Source of the DNA: Annona cherimola
Taxonomy: Eukaryota; Streptophyta; Magnoliopsida; Magnoliales; Annonaceae
DNA length: 64,000 nt
Direction of reading: 5' to 3'
Assembly: GCA_030490835.1 (NCBI GenBank)
Contig: CM059975.1
Location: 13,025,579-13,089,578 of the forward strand
Shown here: piece after piece, positions 47,099-59,779 of the stretch
How the letters are laid out: every line of letters starts with the position of its first letter
Position numbering within the stretch: the first letter of the stretch is position 1
Program-made: the position numbers and the translations under genes
Notes under the pieces: generated by a model
The model's input: the letters and a program-made list of their open reading frames with translations, nothing else
Told to the model about the DNA's origin: nothing
The model's database searches: none

Positions 47099-50000
47099 TC
47101 AATACGAGGGGCGGCGGCATATTCTTCTTAAGTTGAGTTTCTCCTGTAATTGCGAAGTGCAGAACAAATCGTCAGCATTTTACAAAATGTGAGACATGGA
47201 ACTGACCAAGAATGAGAGGAATAACCTGAAGGGATCACTCTTGGAAAAAACAAAAAAACAAAAAATTGCAGAGTGAAACATGGTGCGTGCATGAGATGGG
47301 TGGGACTGGGCAGCTTCTTTAATCAACTCTCTTAGAAAAAGGAATCAGGCTCATCTTCATTAATCAACTCTCTTAGAAAAAGGAATCAGGCTCATAGAAA
47401 TATAGGGGCCGTGTACTGCATATGGATCAAACTCCCCAAAGTTTATTCTTCCATTCATTGGAAGCACAAATGGTTATAACTGACTGAGCATCCTAGGCAA
47501 GCAGATGTTCGCAGAAACTCAATACATAGATTAGATATTGCATTACGTACTGGACAGCAATAGCCAGAGGTTGAACGATTATGCTAGTTATGCTCAAAAC
47601 CATTTCCCACCTAAGTGGTCTCAAGCTCATTCCAATATTACAAACATTGTCCAGTCTATTCTTCCAGTCCCACAAAAAGTGGTTTTGTTTGTTGTTTGAA
47701 ACTTAAATTCTGAGGTCTGCATGCCTAAATGACATAGTGATGGATAAGTAAGAAAACATAGATCTCATTATGATCAGAATTGCAGCCAAACTGAAATGGT
47801 TGCAGTTATGTGTAATGAACACCTCATGGCTGCATCACGACCATCTTGGCTAACAATGGGCTGTGAAATTTAGATTGGTGCGAGAAAAAATATGAATGTT
47901 GAAGGGAAAAAAGAAGCTTTCTGTATTGCAGAAAGACCTAGGGATATCTTGATGTACACATTCGCATACCTCACTGTGATCATGATCGTAGCGAATCAGA
48001 AAGAGACACCTGCAGCCCCTTATGTCATGCAGCCTCCTTTGGATTTCCAGAATATGAGCATCATAGTACCTAGCATTATCCCTCCTCTCCTGAGATAGCC
48101 AAAGAAACTCATTTAACACCACAAATTGGCTTTTGCAAGGAAAGCAAGAATAATTGTTAAAATCCTTTTAACTACTTACACGATAACAGAGGACAAGGTC
48201 ACCAACATTAACCTTCCGACATTCAGTTGGTTCCAGTGGGATAGAACGTTCTCGGACAGCCCTTTTAACATTCACCCACTCGTCCTCCTCTGCACCAAAA
48301 CCAACGTACCGTACACGCACTTCCTGTAACAATATACACAATAAGCACCATCCAATTACTAACATGTATCATAGGCAGATGAAATCTGCTTCCAATCATT
48401 AGTCTCTATAGATTTGGGCCTTCTGTAAGGTTGTCCATATAGGCCACATGCTTTCTCATTATGAAGTTGGCCTAGCTTCAATCCTCATTGTCTTGTCTTA
48501 TGATGATGACAAGGGATGCCGGCCACAACTAATGCACTTCCGGCCACGACTAATGCACTTCATGAGTCTAATGGCATCCTATGACACGTATAGGAAAATA
48601 CCTAGGCTACACAAACATTATCGTTTTACATACCAAAAATGAATATGTAATAAAAAGAGCCGGGCAGAAGACTTTAGCAGGAAAGAAGCACTTGGATGAT
48701 AAAGCTTATTAAAGAACCAATTTATCAAAGACAAAAATGTAGGATTTCACCAAAGAAAACAAACTTCTGAAACCAATGTAGATCACTATGATCTCAAACA
48801 AAACAATAATGCTATGCCTGTACTGATTAATAAATCTATAAAAAAAAATAAGAAAAAGAAAAATCCATACAGTCTCGCCTGAACTAACGATTCTGTGTGT
48901 GAGAAATGCTGCAACATCATACCTGCAAGTCAGAGAAAGGAGAATACTTAAATATGAAAATTGAGAGTTAAGAAGAAAAATAACACAGCAGTAAACAGGT
49001 TTTTCTTGTATATTAATCTAACTATATACAAGTAAAACCAAATTCCTGATGTCTCTTCCTATTTCCTTCTTCCAGATAAACAGTGCCAGAAACATGCAAG
49101 GGAAAAAATTATGATTTGTGTCTGATAATCATGCATCCTGCTGGGAAAGGAAGAATTTATCGACTCTTAGAAGAGAGACAGAAACACAGACCCTAAGGAT
49201 CAAAGAAATAGATAGATGGACATGCAGAAAAGGAAGAATGTGCGGGGGGAGTGGATGATGGGGATATGGCATTTAGTGAACAATGTGCTGGGGGAGTGGA
49301 GGATGGGGATATAGCATTTAGCCAGTGACTACCACATAATGGATAGCTTAGACATTTAGTTAGTAATTGAAATGGATAATTTTCCAATCTTTTTAGAAAT
49401 AAAAATGTCTGATCTGCTTATAGGCTAGCACAGAACTCTCCCAGATGATTGCTCAGATTGACCTGGAAAATACACCACTATCCAATATCTTCAGTGATTC
49501 AATATTAAACACAGGTGAGCTGTTTACTTACAAAGGACATCATTGGAAAATTTTGAAATTATGAGTGGTCGACAAAACCTTTAACTCATGTGGCATGTTT
49601 ACCATCCCAATAGCAAAATTTAACCGACCAACAGAAAATAAACCAATAATTCACAATTACAATAATTGTGGACATAATCCCCAGAGTAACTAAATCTTGC
49701 TAACACATTACATTCAGGCATACCATGCTCCATCTTTTGATGATCTAGCCTCAAACTCTACCTCTGCTACATCCGGGGACTTCTCACCTGCATCTGGATT
49801 CATACATCAGATGGAATGAGCTATCTTTTCTCAGGAATCATGAGAAAAAGAAGAAGACAAACAAGAGAGGATTCTATATTGGCTAAAATACCTTTAAAAA
49901 AGCACAGCAGAAGTTCCAGGAGAGAATCCAATAGGTGCAGAGAATAAGACCTCACATCCCAGAAAGAAATTTTAAAATCATGTGGAGGAAGAGGTGGTTA

Positions 50001-53000
50001 ATGTGAGAAGTACTCATTGGTGAGCAAATACACTTCTAGTTATAGCAGAGCCTGCGCCTAGGTCTACACAAAATGTCTGTCTTTCACTGTGACTATGGAC
50101 TCATAGAGGTATTAACTAAGCAAGTAAATGAAGTAATCATGTCACTTGCAGATATAAGAATTTCATAGATTAAAAAAAAGGTAAAAACAGAGATCAGACT
50201 GTTGATGGATGACTTAGAATGTGAAAAGTAAAGACTTCAAAAGCATCTAGATTCTAGACAAAGTGGCTCATAGAGTGCAACTTCAGTTACAAAATAACTA
50301 TAATGGGAATGAAATGAAATCCCTTTCAGCAGGGAGCAAGAAACTCTAAAATGATGATTTAAATCAGAAAGTGGACTGAGGTTGAATTAAGTGGAGATGT
50401 GCTGCTAGAGTTGCATATGATGACTAACATCCACACTAAGGAACAGGAAGTTTGGTAATATTTTAACAGGCTCAGTCATAATGAAAAAGCATGTGACCAT
50501 TCACCTATCGAATTAACTCAAAGATCTCATCAAAATGAAAGCATTTGCTCCAGGAGAATAATCCAAACAGAAGATAACGACAAGAAAAAGCCAAGCACCA
50601 TGTTCCTCTGCTTGAAGATAATCAATGCTGCATCAGTTTGGTTAACTTTCCTGGATTCCGAAATGCAGCTGTTAAAAAAAAAATGTAAATATACAATCAC
50701 CTTTAGGAACATCAGAAGAACTTTCAGGTGCTTCATTTGAAACACATGGATATGCCTGAATTGGTGCTTCTTTTGAGATAATAGTTGAGGAAGTAACCTT
50801 AGGGGTGCCAGCTCCCCGCTGTTTCATCAGGAACCAGCTTCGTACCTAAAATCAGATTGGTCCAACAACAAGAGACAGTCATGAGTTCAGATTGAGAAGG
50901 AAAAAAAAAACTGAGTCTAAAAGTAAGGAAAGTTTGCTCATCACCTCATGATCTTTCCCTGGAAAACATGACCTAGCAAGAATAAAGAAGCTAACCTGTT
51001 TCCAGTGTATAGCAGTTTTTCCGGCTCGACCCGAAGCACAACTGGGACAATAGTCCACAGTAAAACAGGAAAATCATTCATCAGAACTAAATCAATGCTA
51101 TAAAGATCTGTCCTAGAGAGGCTAGAAACAGGCTTCTACAAAGTTGTCTCAACAGCAAAGCTTAATAAAGCCAATGTTGACTACTGGAATATCCAATGCG
51201 TATCAGCCATCAAATATGTTGACAAAGTGTAAGCTCAGCCACAATAGTCGTAGCTTTGATGACTGACAACATCATTTAATTTATAAATGTGAAATGCACA
51301 ATCAGCTGTATCCAGTACCAGTACGACTCAGCCATCTTCTCATTCTTTTCCCCCTCTTTACACAATTCTAGATTCCTATGGGTCCACATGAAGTCAAGCA
51401 CAATTTCTGAAGCAAAAACATTACCAAGGAGGCAGGGATTCTTTTGCACCTGTAGTCAAATGTGCAAACGAACATGCAGGTGTTGCAATGCTCAAATCAC
51501 AATATAGGGTACTAGTATACAGCTATTCATGCCATTTAAGCTATGAGTTCCATCATGGGTGGTGGATACACTTGAATTTACACTTCTCTTTCTTTGTTAA
51601 TCAAAATCTACCTTCTGCAAATGTTTTTAATGCACATTATAGTTTCAGGACCAGATGCAGCCTTTTTTCTCATAGTTCTTTGATGATGGAAGGTGGCTGA
51701 AAGGGATCCAGATGCCATTCATGCCAATGTCACAGAATATGTACAAAAATGGTCACATTATTTCAATTCTAGAAGGACATGTCAAAGCATAGAGCTTACT
51801 TAAGCTTCTCTACAGTCCTCTGATAGAAATTCTGATTCAGAAATCTGATATCCACTTCAGAAAACAACTTCTCCAGCTGATCAATCTGTTGAGAAAAGAA
51901 ATACTATGGAATCATATGTTGACACCTTAGTATGAAGACACTAGAAATTTCCAAACAACTTCTTGCATTAAAAACATGAAATGAAGCCATTTAACTTTCC
52001 AAACCAACTTTACAAGACCACATCATGCTTGAGGAAAAGAACAATTCAAAATTTATTTGCAGAAAGCAAAAAAAGATAAACCTCAACTTTATGAAATCTC
52101 ATGAAATGTAATGGCTAGCTGGATGAATTCAACCAGAATTTGCAGTTTCACTAGACATATCTGGTTCATCGCCAGGTTAAGTGGAACTGAACAACCAGAA
52201 TCATAATCATCTACAAATCAACCACTAAAAATATAGTAGAGAATAATAAAAATATCTTGCTAGAATCTCCTAAAGCTGTGATGCAGCATGCAACTTGAAT
52301 TGAATTCATTTCCTGCTGCAATAGGCAACATTTCAGGGAAAGAACATGCATTTAATGCCATATTGTATCGCTTAGCTGCTCTATATAAAAATGTGCAAAG
52401 GGTAATCACATCTACAGTCGTATATGCGAACATATATTGATAATTTGAATCTTTGCACATCCATATCTTTCTTTGAAGACAACCGATGTTAAAGTAGTTT
52501 TCACAAAATTAGGACAACATGGCTGTTTGATCTCCAGATAACCTTTTGCATTACTAACCCATATGTGCTCCAAGGCATACATGTAACAACTCCTATAAAA
52601 GTTTCCTGTACATAACTCATACCAATTTTGCTCAAAAATCCATGCCCTCTCCGTTGCAAACAATCAACATGACATCTAAGCTTTTAGTCAACTAATTAAT
52701 TGCAGGAAATTTCGTTGTGCCAGGGCAATGTTCTAAAGAAGGCTGTGTTCTTGGTTCTCATCAAACGAACCTTAACCATGTTCTACGAGGTCTCCCATTA
52801 ATCTCTAATAGCCTTCAATATAGCAGACTTTACTCACTCTAACCACTGTAAATTGAATATAGACTATAGACTTATTCTGATAATTATAGGTTTTAGCCTT
52901 TATTGTATGGCCAGAGCTCCAAACTTTTACATTCCCTCATATCATTACTGATGACATCAAAGACTAAAAATCATTCAATACTGTTCTTTCTGATTCTATC

Positions 53001-53403
53001 ATTCCTGGTATTGTTGTTGATCGGTCACAGCAATCTATTTCAAAGAACACATACCATGAAAAAATTGTTCCTTGCATACCCAAAATGCTCTCTAACACAC
53101 ATTTATGGTTAAAAACCAACGATAATATCATAGTATATATATATATATATATATTTTAAAAATCCTCATATAGCAGTTGTGTACAACGTTCAAAGCTACC
53201 AAACTCCAACCCCTCAACGAAGAAGAGAGTTCCTAGAATCCAAAAGACGGAAATTCGAATTCCAAAGCCAAGCAAATAAGAACCAGAAAGCATAACCCGA
53301 AGGTTCAGCACAGAGAAATTGCAGAAAAGGAAGAGAGGAAAAATCTGACCTCGAGACGCGTGAAGGCGGAAGGCCGTTTTGGTCTGGGACGAAGATGAAC
53401 CAT
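47099..53403 (-). CDS. SAWADEE-homeodomain protein (SHH1/DTF1-type), 251 aa
   Basis: Coding exons on the minus strand, in order: 53350-53403, 51800-51885, 50996-51041, 50701-50845, 49724-49787, 48871-48922, 48180-48323, 47970-48089, 47099-47143 (756 nt, frame kept, all GT-AG). Start [19 protein letters not shown] divergent homeodomain spans residues about 15-72, ending VRSWFLMKQ. The SAWADEE domain follows from about residue 110: [14 protein letters not shown], then [52 protein letters not shown] and a final RRICRRPSY. The Cys in PTEC, the CRC pair and the His in DHDH are the expected zinc ligands. SHH1 reads H3K9me with unmethylated K4 and recruits Pol IV in RNA-directed DNA methylation. The length is close to Arabidopsis SHH1 (about 258 aa), but assignment to SHH1 or SHH2 is open. 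Confidence 0.92.
47320..47395. repeat. 35-bp direct repeat, 41-bp period, in last SHH intron
   Basis: 'taatcaactctcttag' plus 'aaaaaggaatcaggctcat' occurs at about 47320-47354 and again, identically, at 47361-47395. Recent small duplication within intron 8 (47144-47969). Confidence 0.9.
49239..49322. repeat. Short direct repeat in SHH intron 5
   Basis: 'gtgc', a G-rich run, 'agtggaggatggggatat' and 'gcatttag' are present twice about 44 bp apart, with a few differences. Intronic duplication. Confidence 0.7.
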
Positions 53404-53907
53404 TTCACAACCGCCTCGACAAAGGTCGTATACACCGAGTCCACGGTGCAAGTCCCGCGAACCGGATTTCTCCCCGGACAGAAAAAATCCGAAATCCAAA
53501 ACACGGGAAGCGACGGTGTCTTCTTCGTTTTCGTCTGCAAATGTAGAGGATGGGCTGACCGACTTTAAAAAATGAGACGAAAATCTCAAAAAGCACGGAA
53601 GAATTTCTCTGTGGGAGTCTCATACCTGGCAGTGCGTCGCTGTTATTGAGCGAGCTACGGCGCTACGTCGACACCGCTCGATGCTGCGTACGCACGATTG
53701 CATCCTGTAGTCCAGCAGCTGGCTGGAAAAAAAAAAAAAAAAAAACAGAGGGTTGGGATTACTTGGGAAGAGCGGAAGAGCTCTACTACCACTCGTGCGC
53801 AATGTTTCCGTTTCGGGGAGTGCATGTGCATCTCAGCCGCACATCACGAGAACCTCGAGATGAGTTGGCTGATCTTGACGTTCTAGACCAATTTCAAGTA
53901 ACGATTT
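53404..53907 (-). promoter_or_regulatory. 5' flank and probable promoter of SHH gene
   Basis: This moderately GC-rich stretch lies directly upstream of the SHH start codon on the minus strand. The frame remains open in phase up to 53589, but homologues begin at the MVHLRPR methionine, so the extension is treated as 5' untranslated. No clear TATA box was found. An A-run of about 18 lies at 53728-53745. Confidence 0.45.
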
Positions 53908-54181
53908 GGGTGCATTTGTTTGGGGCAAAAAAATGTCAACCAAAACTTTTCACTCTCCATAACTACTTTATTTTTTAATTATTTTTTCACATTTTTCTAT
54001 ACAAACTACCCTACTTTTCAATCATTTCTACACAACTACTCATACAACTAATCTGTCTATTTTAACTTTATTCTCTTTACTCCTCATCATTACTCCTATT
54101 ATATCACATCATTTTCTGTCAATTTGACAACTTCTACTTCAAAAACTTTTCATCAAAAGTTTCGCCGTTAACCAACACACC
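53908..54181 (-). mobile_element. Tourist-like MITE copy, inverted
   Basis: Read on the minus strand it shows 'ggtgtgttggtt', 'aaacttttgatgaaaagttttt', 'gtagttgtgtagaaatgattg' and related words of the 20632 family. Both sides are flanked by TTT. It lies about 500 bp upstream of the SHH start codon. Confidence 0.7.
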
Positions 54182-54184
54182 TTT

Positions 54185-57100
54185 TATCTATATATGTCCA
54201 TAGAAAAAGCAAAAATAGCGTCTGCGTAACTCCGCATAGGGTGTGCGGTTATAACAATTGGTCTTGAATAACCGGACAGCTGATGGTGCTGGTACGAAAT
54301 CGACCGTTGTCACTGTCCGCAAGGACCAGAGGCGGCTTCACCGGCGCATACTCCAGCATGTTACGGGGTGCCCTGTGTGAAGTGGGGTCCACAAGTCTAG
54401 CCTCTTGATACAAGAGGGGTGATTCAGTGCCGTCTACTGGCTGCCGGCTGGTTGCCTCCTCAGCTTACATCTTTTTTGCGCTCGTGGAGTCATTAGAAAT
54501 AAAGAAAATTAAATTAAAATAAATAAATTAGTTGTATAAATAATTATTAAAAATAATTAAAAATAGAATATTTATATAGAAGATGCAGATAAATAATTTA
54601 AAATTAGAATAATAGTAAAAAAGCAAAAAAAATTTGATTGAAGACTTTTAATTTAAAAAGTTTTATATCGAGCTAAATATTGGAGCATAATTTCTCCCGT
54701 AATCACGGATTTTGAAAATTCCTCCTGCAGTTCTCCCGTACCCACGCCATTACTTCCCCATCAGCCATATTTGAATTATCGAATTTTTTTAACCCAACTG
54801 CCTATCCATGAATACACTAACGTCTTGCCCAACCTAGCTGCCATCGTCTCCGGTGCCGTCAATTCGTGGGTTTTAGAAACTTGGAATTAGACAATTGTTT
54901 CTTCCAAGTTTTTGCAGAAGTGGGATGCGAGCAGAGGTCGTTGCTCCAATTGGGCCACCAATTGAGAAGACGGTAGCCTTAATGTTGCGGCTGGAATTAG
55001 AAAATGGAAGGTGATGGGTTTTGTGCAATCGTTGCCAGCAGAACAGTTGGACACCACCGTCATTCGTGGAGGTGCTATTGGAATTTCGAATACATGTCGT
55101 AGAACAGGGGGTAACGATGAAAATTGCTGGCAGATTCATGGGCGCCGATTTTCAGAAATGAGACAGCGGATGCTGCAGACGGTGAAAGGACGATCACCGG
55201 TGCTAATGGGGTCAAAAAGCTGTAGCTGGATTTTGCAACTCTGGGTGCTTTCACGGCTGCCAACAATCCAGAGATGCTGCTGTTGCAAATCAAAGAGAAG
55301 CAGGGGCTACACTCTGATGGCATTTGGGGCATGCTTGAAAGTCGGAAACGAGGGAGATGGTCGGAGGTCGGCTTTCATGGTGAGACGACGGTGAGTCTGA
55401 TCGTCTTTTAAGAATGTGCTGGATGTAGAATTTTGCAGGTTATCGATGGAGGACCCACCTGGGTGCTGTTGTATCTAAACAATTAGATGGCTGCAGCGGC
55501 TACCGTGCAGTTTGTGGATGGCGGTTGTCGGGGGTTAGGATGATTGAGGATTAGGGTGGAGGCAATGCTGCTCAAATGGTTTTGATTCTTGATCCTGGTT
55601 AATGGCCTGGATTGAAATTGGATTTCATGGAGTCTGGTATTTTTTAAAATCAGGTTTATAATATTACGTCTCATCTCATAAAAATCTTTACATCCTATGT
55701 CCTTTTATACTGCAAATTAATTTAGAAACGGTTGAGAGTCAAGGTGTAATGGAGATGAAATGAGAATTTGAGATGAAAATGTATTGAAAATGAGAAAAAA
55801 TGAGAATCTGAGATGAAAGTGCATTGAAAATGAGAAGAAGTGTATTGAGATTAGATGAATGCATATTGAGATTGAGTAAACAAAGTCGGATTTGAGATGC
55901 ATTGGGCTGCTGAAACGATAATCGTCGGTGGCATTGACAGATGGAGACGGACTCTCCAATACCTAATTCTAGATTGGCTGCCATTTATTTGCTACAGGTT
56001 TTGCGTTGGGGTTGTGATGCGTATATCCGAAAATTTTCCTTTTAAAAATTATTATTATAGATCTACAGCCCCGCTTATATAAATTTTTAAAATTTTTATT
56101 TTATTTAAATGCGAATTTTTTTTTGTTTCTCACGCGCTCTGGAGAGTTTGAAACCGAAAATTGTTTTGGTTTTAAAAATTCAAAAGATATTTTTAAATAA
56201 GCAAAAAAAATTTGGAAAAAAAAAATTAAAGAAAATCATGGAGACGGGTTGGCCGTACGTGCAAAATCACTCCACCTTGATAACCCCCATCTGTTTCTAA
56301 AATCAGAAAATGCTTAATACCAAAATTTTATGTGAGTATCGATTATTTACTTTTTCATATGAACACAATATTATGTTTTATTTAAAATAGTATCTATTGT
56401 GATCTTTCCTTCAAAACATCCATATTCTAAAACCTTAAATTTTAATTGCGTAGACTTGAAAATACGCGTGACATATCGACGCAAAAAATAATAATAATAA
56501 TAATACAAACAGTATTATTCATGGATTTATAATTAACATTATCAAAATAATTAACATTATCAAAGTATTTGGTGCCATCAAACATGGCCATAACACGATA
56601 TGATGATTACAAATAAATTTAATTGTTTATAATAAATTGGTCTCAATAGACATTGGCCTACGACGATTGTAATGAATCTGCAGCTTACAAGTCGATTCAT
56701 GAGTTCAGGGGCTAATAATGCCGACGCCCAGACCAGGACAGGCCCAGACCAATCCCAGCTCAAGCCATTGAAGAATTGAGGTACGTCGCCAAGGCCCAGT
56801 TTTAGCAGGCATTACACGTGCATTTTGGAGTACGAAGAAAAACGGCTTGCTGTTTCTGTTCCGTCTTCGCAATTTCCTGGCAACAAGACGTGGAGATCTT
56901 CTTTGGGTGCTGCACTCTCTCTTTTGGAGATGATCGATGCCACAACTCACAAGGATCTAAGTTCCAGCTTGCAACATGGATGTGGTCTAATCTTTCTTCC
57001 ACTTACCGAATCACACGTTGCTACAAATTAACTTAGGCCCCCACAAAATCCAAGGACGGATTACAGTAAAATGAGGTGAGTTTCGATTCCCATTTTACAG

Positions 57101-57970
57101 CTTAATTATTTAATCATTCTAATTTTTCCGTTTTTAATTTTATATTCTGATCATTTTCTTAAATCAACTATCATACTTATTTTCGCTTTACTTATATTAT
57201 GTTATATCATTCTCGCACTTTTTAAAAATATTCTTTTTTTTTCAAAATATGTATGTATAATTTTTCATCATTAACTATGTTTTATCTTAGAAAAGCTTTA
57301 CATATTTAACTATTTATCCCTATTTTCTATAAAAATTTCATGCAAATAATCTCTATGTTTTGGGTCCACCATAATGCGTGGTTCAAATCTCGTTTACTCA
57401 TTTACACACATATATATTTGTAGTACCCTACACGAGCGTTACGATGGGTAAGAGTTCTCCTCCAATCTTAAACATCTGAGTTTGCATAACAAGGATAAAA
57501 TCTGTAACTTTGCCCGATAAGATGATGGTTAGTATAGTTTGCCAAAAAAATCATCACAGAAATTAGGCACGAACCTGCACTTGGAGTTTTATGCATCTGG
57601 AACAATAGTACGTGTCTTTGAATCCTGCATGGCTATGAAGTAGAACACGTCAGTAATTGATTTTTTAACCAATGATGGCCTGCGATGTATTTTCTCTCTA
57701 ATCCGGATGATGGGAAGCAAATTGTATATGATAGAATTTTGCTACCACAAACTCCTCTCTAACCTTGCAAATTTGGGTTTGATCATTAATCTGGAATCTG
57801 TAATTCTCAAACATGATAGTGGTTAGTATGGAGCGTAGAGAAAGAATAACTGAAGAGAATGGACAAAGGCGCTCCAGAAAACTAAAAGTGTTAGTAATGG
57901 ATCAAACAAATTACAAACACCATAGCACGTATGCACATCTGTAATAGCTAAGAATTTTAAAAAACTGGAT
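54185..57970. other. Intergenic DNA with GC-richer block, no gene assigned
   Basis: 54230-54470 and 54700-55660 are GC-richer, with open frames on both strands (for example 55011-55394 +, 55075-55332 -) but no recognisable domain. The 54830-55400 block resembles in style the interiors of the MULE at 29856 and the block at 44213. 55740-55890 repeats 'gagatgaaa' and 'gtattgaaaatgag' words several times. 56690-57040 holds overlapping short frames without domains. Confidence 0.4.
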
Positions 57971-58815
57971 GGAGTCGCCATTGATCTTTATGGGAAGATT
58001 AAATCTCATTTCATTGAAAAGAAGGCACTAGTCTTACAGCTCTTGGATTCTAGTCTCAAGACCAAGCAATAACAGCAGCAATCCTTACTTGGTCAGAGCA
58101 GTTACATGGACATGAAAATGGAAATGGAAATAAAGTAAAAGAAAACAAAAAATCTGGTGGAAAGGTTGAAGGGGCTGAAGAGTTGACAGAGAGTTGAAAA
58201 GGGAGACTAGAAACTAGCTGAGAAGGCGAGAAAATGGAGTGAATGAGGGTTGATAAGAAAACCCAACTAGAGCGCTATTCCCTCCCTTCTCTTGAGCCTT
58301 TTTTCCTTTGTTGCTGGACACTGCCTCTATTTATAGAGGCTAGTTGTTGTGGTCTGGATCCAATTTTTTGCATGATGCTGTTGGTCTTTGCATGCATGTT
58401 TTGGTTTCTTGCATGGCTGGGTAAAACGTGTATTCATCACGTTTTTACTACGCCATTTGATGGCATGTATGGCTGGCTATGAGCTATAGCTGCTGGAGCC
58501 TCTTGGTGGGTTGTTGTTGGACTTGTCGGATCTAGCGGGTTGTTGCTGTTAGAGCTTGGCTCTTATGGGCTGCTGAAGCTTTGCTTCTATGGGCTGGTTG
58601 TTTCTTGTGGGCTTTCTGTACTTAGCTGGCGGGCTACTGTTTTATGAGCCGTTACTGCTGACTCTGACTTTTAGTGGGCTGCTACTCAAGAGCCCGTTGT
58701 GGGTGGTTGGTGAACTTCTGGTAGCTGGGCTTGCTAATGACGATTTTCAGCCCATGGCATTCTTCGTAATGCTGTCATTTTATTTTGTCTTGTCTAAGAT
58801 TTTTTTTTTCAATCA
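57971..58815 (-). mobile_element. LTR plus primer-binding-site remnant
   Basis: Read on the minus strand, a promoter-like TATA box CTATAAATAG (rc of about 58327-58336) is followed by a C/T-rich leader and a long transcribed-looking region. It ends '...aaagatca', then A and TGGCGACTCC (57971-57980). That decamer is the tRNA-Arg-type primer-binding site described for Ogre/TAT Ty3-gypsy elements. I therefore read 57982 to about 58815 as a solo or 5'-end LTR. The outer end at 58815 ('tg' on the minus strand) is provisional and no TSD was found. No gag or pol remains beside it. Confidence 0.5.
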
Positions 58816-58854
58816 CGTTGTTATTTCTTTTGGTGCTAGTAGTAGGGGTGTCTA

Positions 58855-59205
58855 TAATATTAAAAGGATTTTTGCAAACATGCCAATTAGGTTTAACTAA
58901 TATTGCTTTTGTATATCTAAGTTTGTTAAAATTATAAAAATATCTGCAAAGTCTACATAAATTACAAATATGTTCCTTCCATCATGATGCCATTAGAATT
59001 TTTTGTAAAATGATGAAAATAACCTTATAAAATTGCAAGTGCATCTTTTAACTTAAAAGATATTTTGTCATTTTATAGAAATTTCTAATGACATGTCAAC
59101 GAAAGGAACATGTTTATAATTTTATTTAAACATTGTGAGCATATTTACAATTTTGAAAAATCTAAAAATAGCGATAGAATATTAGTCAAATCTTTTTTTA
59201 TGAGA
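58855..59205. repeat. Foldback element, about 300-350 bp
   Basis: The left arm contains 'actaatattgctttt', 'aaaattataaaaatat', 'aaatatgttccttcc' and 'ccattagaattttttgtaaaatgatgaaaat'. The inverted right arm carries the matching 'actaatattctatcg', 'aaaattgtaaatatg', 'aaacatgttcctttcg' and 'tcattagaaatttctataaaatgacaaaat'. Non-coding. The arm layout resembles MULE foldbacks, but the TSD is not resolved. Confidence 0.6.
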
Positions 59206-59779
59206 ATATATTTTACAATCATCTTAATATGTTTTACAATTAGACCATCAAACATTCTTACAACATTCGCTTGGTATTCTAACACATTTACCTGACAATA
59301 TTTTATATTTTTACTATTTGGCGGACATTACCACCAGATATGGGGGAGAAATGATGCCACCGTTATTTATACCTTGTCGGCATTGTAGCAGTGAATGAGA
59401 TTACTAACGAGGCAACATTAGTTAAATCTTATAAGTATATTTTATAAAAACTTCTTAAATTCAACATAAACGTAAATAATTAAAAAAAATAACGTCAATA
59501 GAACAAGGGAAAGCCGTGTGAACCCGAAAACGCTTGTGGACTTGCGAACCAGCCCGCATGCAACTTTGTACTTTTTTGATAACTGCAGCTTTGCACTTGA
59601 AAAAGGCTTCTGCGAAGAGGGGCATTTATTGTGGTGGGTGTTGACTTATCTAAAAGCATCAGAAGCTAGACCACACGGGGCCCAATAGCTGAATGCGAGT
59701 CACCTCCCAATGTCAATCAAGGCTAGCCTGACACGTGACAATGAAATAGATGATCGGAACTGAACGACAAACGTTTATC

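Noticed and set aside
47575..47610. Possible RTE LINE 3' end ('taggtgggaaatggtttt' on the minus strand)
   Set aside because: Only about a dozen bases resemble the tail of the LINE at 40540; no TGA-repeat tail or TSD.
53404..53589. In-frame N-terminal extension of the SHH protein
   Set aside because: The frame is open but homologues begin at the MVHLRPR methionine, and the extension looks like untranslated leader.
53320..53640. Bidirectional promoter with a plus-strand gene at 53646
   Set aside because: The 110-codon plus frame spans an A-run and the start of a Tourist-like element and has no domain.
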